Shown here piece after piece: positions 41,901 to 44,900 of a stretch of 64,000 nt of DNA (position 1 is its first letter; every line of letters begins with the position of its first letter). Where the stretch lies: positions 1-64,000 of the forward strand of contig NZ_CXOO01000026.1 in assembly GCF_001269385.1 (NCBI RefSeq), in the 5' to 3' direction. The DNA comes from Limnohabitans sp. DM1 (lineage in GTDB: Bacteria > Pseudomonadota > Gammaproteobacteria > Burkholderiales > Burkholderiaceae_C). The translations under genes were made by a program, and so were the position numbers. Below the pieces are notes generated by a model. The model saw only the letters and a program-made list of their open reading frames with translations, had not been told where the DNA came from and did not search any database.

Positions 41901-44900
41901 TAGACCAGCGGGTTGGTGGCGCTTTGGGCAAAGCCGCTCAGGGTGCCGCCGATGGCGGTGATGTCGGCCACGGTGAAGTCACTGGTGGCGTCAGACAGGG
42001 TGAAGGAGATGGTGGTGGCCTCTCCTGCGGCCAGCAGGCCTTTGGGGGCGCTGACGATGACGGTGGGGGCGCCGCTGTCGATGGTGATGGGCAGCGCGGT
42101 GGCGGCGCTGGCGAGACCCGTGGGGCCGGTTTCGATGACGCTGAGGTTGTTCAGGCCTTGGGGCAGCGCGGTGCTCGGGGTGGCCATCCAGGTGCCGTTG
42201 GGCTGGACCACGGCGGTGGCGATGGTGTTGCCAGCGGCGTCTTTGATGGCGATGGTGTTGCCGGGCGTGCCGGTGCCGGACAAGGTGGGGGTGTTGTCGC
42301 TGGTGGTGTTGTCACCTTGTGTGCCGCTGTCGCTGATGGCGTTGAGGATGGCGCCCGGCGCTGCGGGGGCCACGGGCACAACGCCAGTGGCAATGGTGAT
42401 GGGCAGTGCGGTGGGGGCGCTGGTCAGACCGGCCGGGTTGGTTTCGATGACGCTGAGGTTGTTCAGGCCCACGGGCAGCGGGTTGACGGGCGTGGCCATC
42501 CAGGTGCCGTTGGCCGCGACGATGGCGGTGGCAATGACGTTGCCAGCAGCGTCTTTGATGCTGATGGTGTTGCCGGGGGTGCCGGTGCCGCTCAACGTGG
42601 GGGTGTTGTCGCTGGTGGTGTTGTCACCTTGTGTGCCGGTGTCGCTGATGGCGTTCAGCATGGCACCGGGGGCTGCGGGCGCCACGGGAACGACTGCGCT
42701 TTGGATGGTGAGCGGCAGTGCGGTGGCGGCGCTGGCCAGGCCCGCCGGGTTGGTTTCGATGACGCTGAGGTTGTTCAGGCCTTGGGGCAGCGGGTTGACG
42801 GGCGTGGCCATCCAGGTGCCGTTGGCCGCGACGATGGCGGTGGCAATGACGTTGCCAGCAGCGTCTTTGATGGCGATGGTGTTGCCGGGGGTGCCGGTGC
42901 CAGACAAGGTGGGGGTGTTGTCGGTGGTGGTGTTGTCACCTTGTGTGCCGCTGTCGCTGATGGCATTGAGGATGGCGCCGGGGGCTGCGGGCGCCACGGG
43001 AACTGGGGTGATGGGTGTGCATTGCAGGCCGAAGGACCATGCGTTGTTGGTGTCGGCGCCGTCTTTGTTGAAGTTGCCTGCGGCGTCGGTGAATTTGTCG
43101 CTGGCCACGAACATCATGGCGCTCTTGGCGGTGGGTGCGGGGGTGAAGGTGGCGGTATAGACCTTGCCGCTGCCCACGAAGTTGGTCAGCGTGCCGCCCA
43201 GCAAGGTGATGTCGGCCAGGCTGAAGTCGGTGCTGTCTTTGCTCAGCACGAAGGTGACGGTGGTGACTTCACCGACGCCGAGCGCGGTTTTGGGGGCGCT
43301 GATGGCGATGGTGGGAACGCTGGTGTCGGTGGGCGTGCAGTTGAAGCCCAGCGAGACGGCGTTGTTCAGATCGGCGCCGTCTTGGTTGAAGTTGCCTGCG
43401 GCATCGCTGAATTGGCCGCTGCTGACGAGAACCATGGCCCCCATGGTGGTGGCAAAGGGGGTGAAGGTGGCGGTGTAGACCAGAGGGTTGGTGGGGTTGC
43501 GCACCAGGTTGCTCATGGTGCCGCCGATGACGGTGATGTCACTCAGGGCGAAGTCGTTGGTGGCTTCGGAGAAGGTGAAGGTGACGGTGGTGCTTTCACC
43601 CATCTCCAGCATGGTTTTGTTGCTGCTGATGGCCACCGTGGGGGCGGTGGTGTCGGCAGGTGGCGTGGGGGTGCCCGTACCTGATGGCTGCGCACTGCCG
43701 ATGCTCAGCGAGACGGTGTTGTTGGATTCGGCACCGTCCTGGTTGTTGTTGCCTGCGGCGTCGCGGAAGGTGTTGCTGCTGACCATGACAGTGCCACTGC
43801 TGGCCCCGCTGGTGGGGGTGAAGGTGGCGGTGTAGCTGGTGCCAGAGCCCTGGAAGTTGCTCAGCGTGCCGCCGACCACGGTGACGTCGCCCACGGCAAA
43901 GTCTGTGCTGGGTTCGGACAGGCTGAAGCTGATGGTGGCGGTTTCGCCTGTGGCCAGCGTGGTTTTGTTGCTGCTGATGGCCACGGTGGGGGCGATGGTG
44001 TCGGGGGTGGTTTCTGGCGGGCAGTTGGTTTTGAGGCTGACGGCGTTGTTCAGGTCTGCGCCGTCTTTGTTGAGGTTGCCTGCGGCGTCGGTGAAGGTGT
44101 TGCTGGACACCACGATCATGGCGCTGCTGGCACCGGTGGTGGGGGTGAAGGTGGCGGTGTAGCGGGTGCCCGAGCCCTGGAAGTTGCTGAGCGAGCCACC
44201 GTTGACGCTGATGTCGCTCAGGGTGAAGTTGCTGCTGGCTTCAGACAGGGTGAAGGTGATGGTGGCCGTCTGGCCGACCAGCAGGTCAACTTTGTCGGTG
44301 CTGACGATGATGGTGGGCGGCGTGACGTCGAGGTTGATCGTGAAGTTGGCGGTGTTGTTGGCGTCTGCGCCATCGGCGTTCTGGTTGCCCGAGGCGTCGG
44401 TGAATTTGTTGCTGGCCACGGTGACGCTGCCGCTGATCACACCGCCTGTTGGGGCCTGCAAGCCACCCAAGACGGTCACGTCAAAGGCCGTGAAGGTGGC
44501 GGTATAGACCAGGGGGTTGGTGGCGCTTTGGGCAAAACCACTGAGCGTGCCGCCGGAGACGGTGACGTCAGCGGCGGTGAAGTTGCTGGAGAGTTCGCTC
44601 AGGGTGAAGGTGATGAGGGCGGACTGCCCTCCTGCCAAGGTGGCTTTGTCTGCGGTGACCGCAATCGTGGGTGGGGTGGTGTCGATCTTGCACTGGATGG
44701 CGATCGAGGCCATGTTGTTGAGCTCCATGCCGTCCTGGTTGAAGTTGCCTGCGGCGTCGGTGAAGCTTTCGCTGGCAATGAAGAGGGCCGCGCTCAGGGC
44801 GTTGGCGTTGGGCGTGAAGGTGGCGGTGTAGACGAGCGGGTTGGTGGCGCTTTGCATCCAGCCGCTGAGCGTGCCGCCGATGACGGTGACGTCGCTTTGC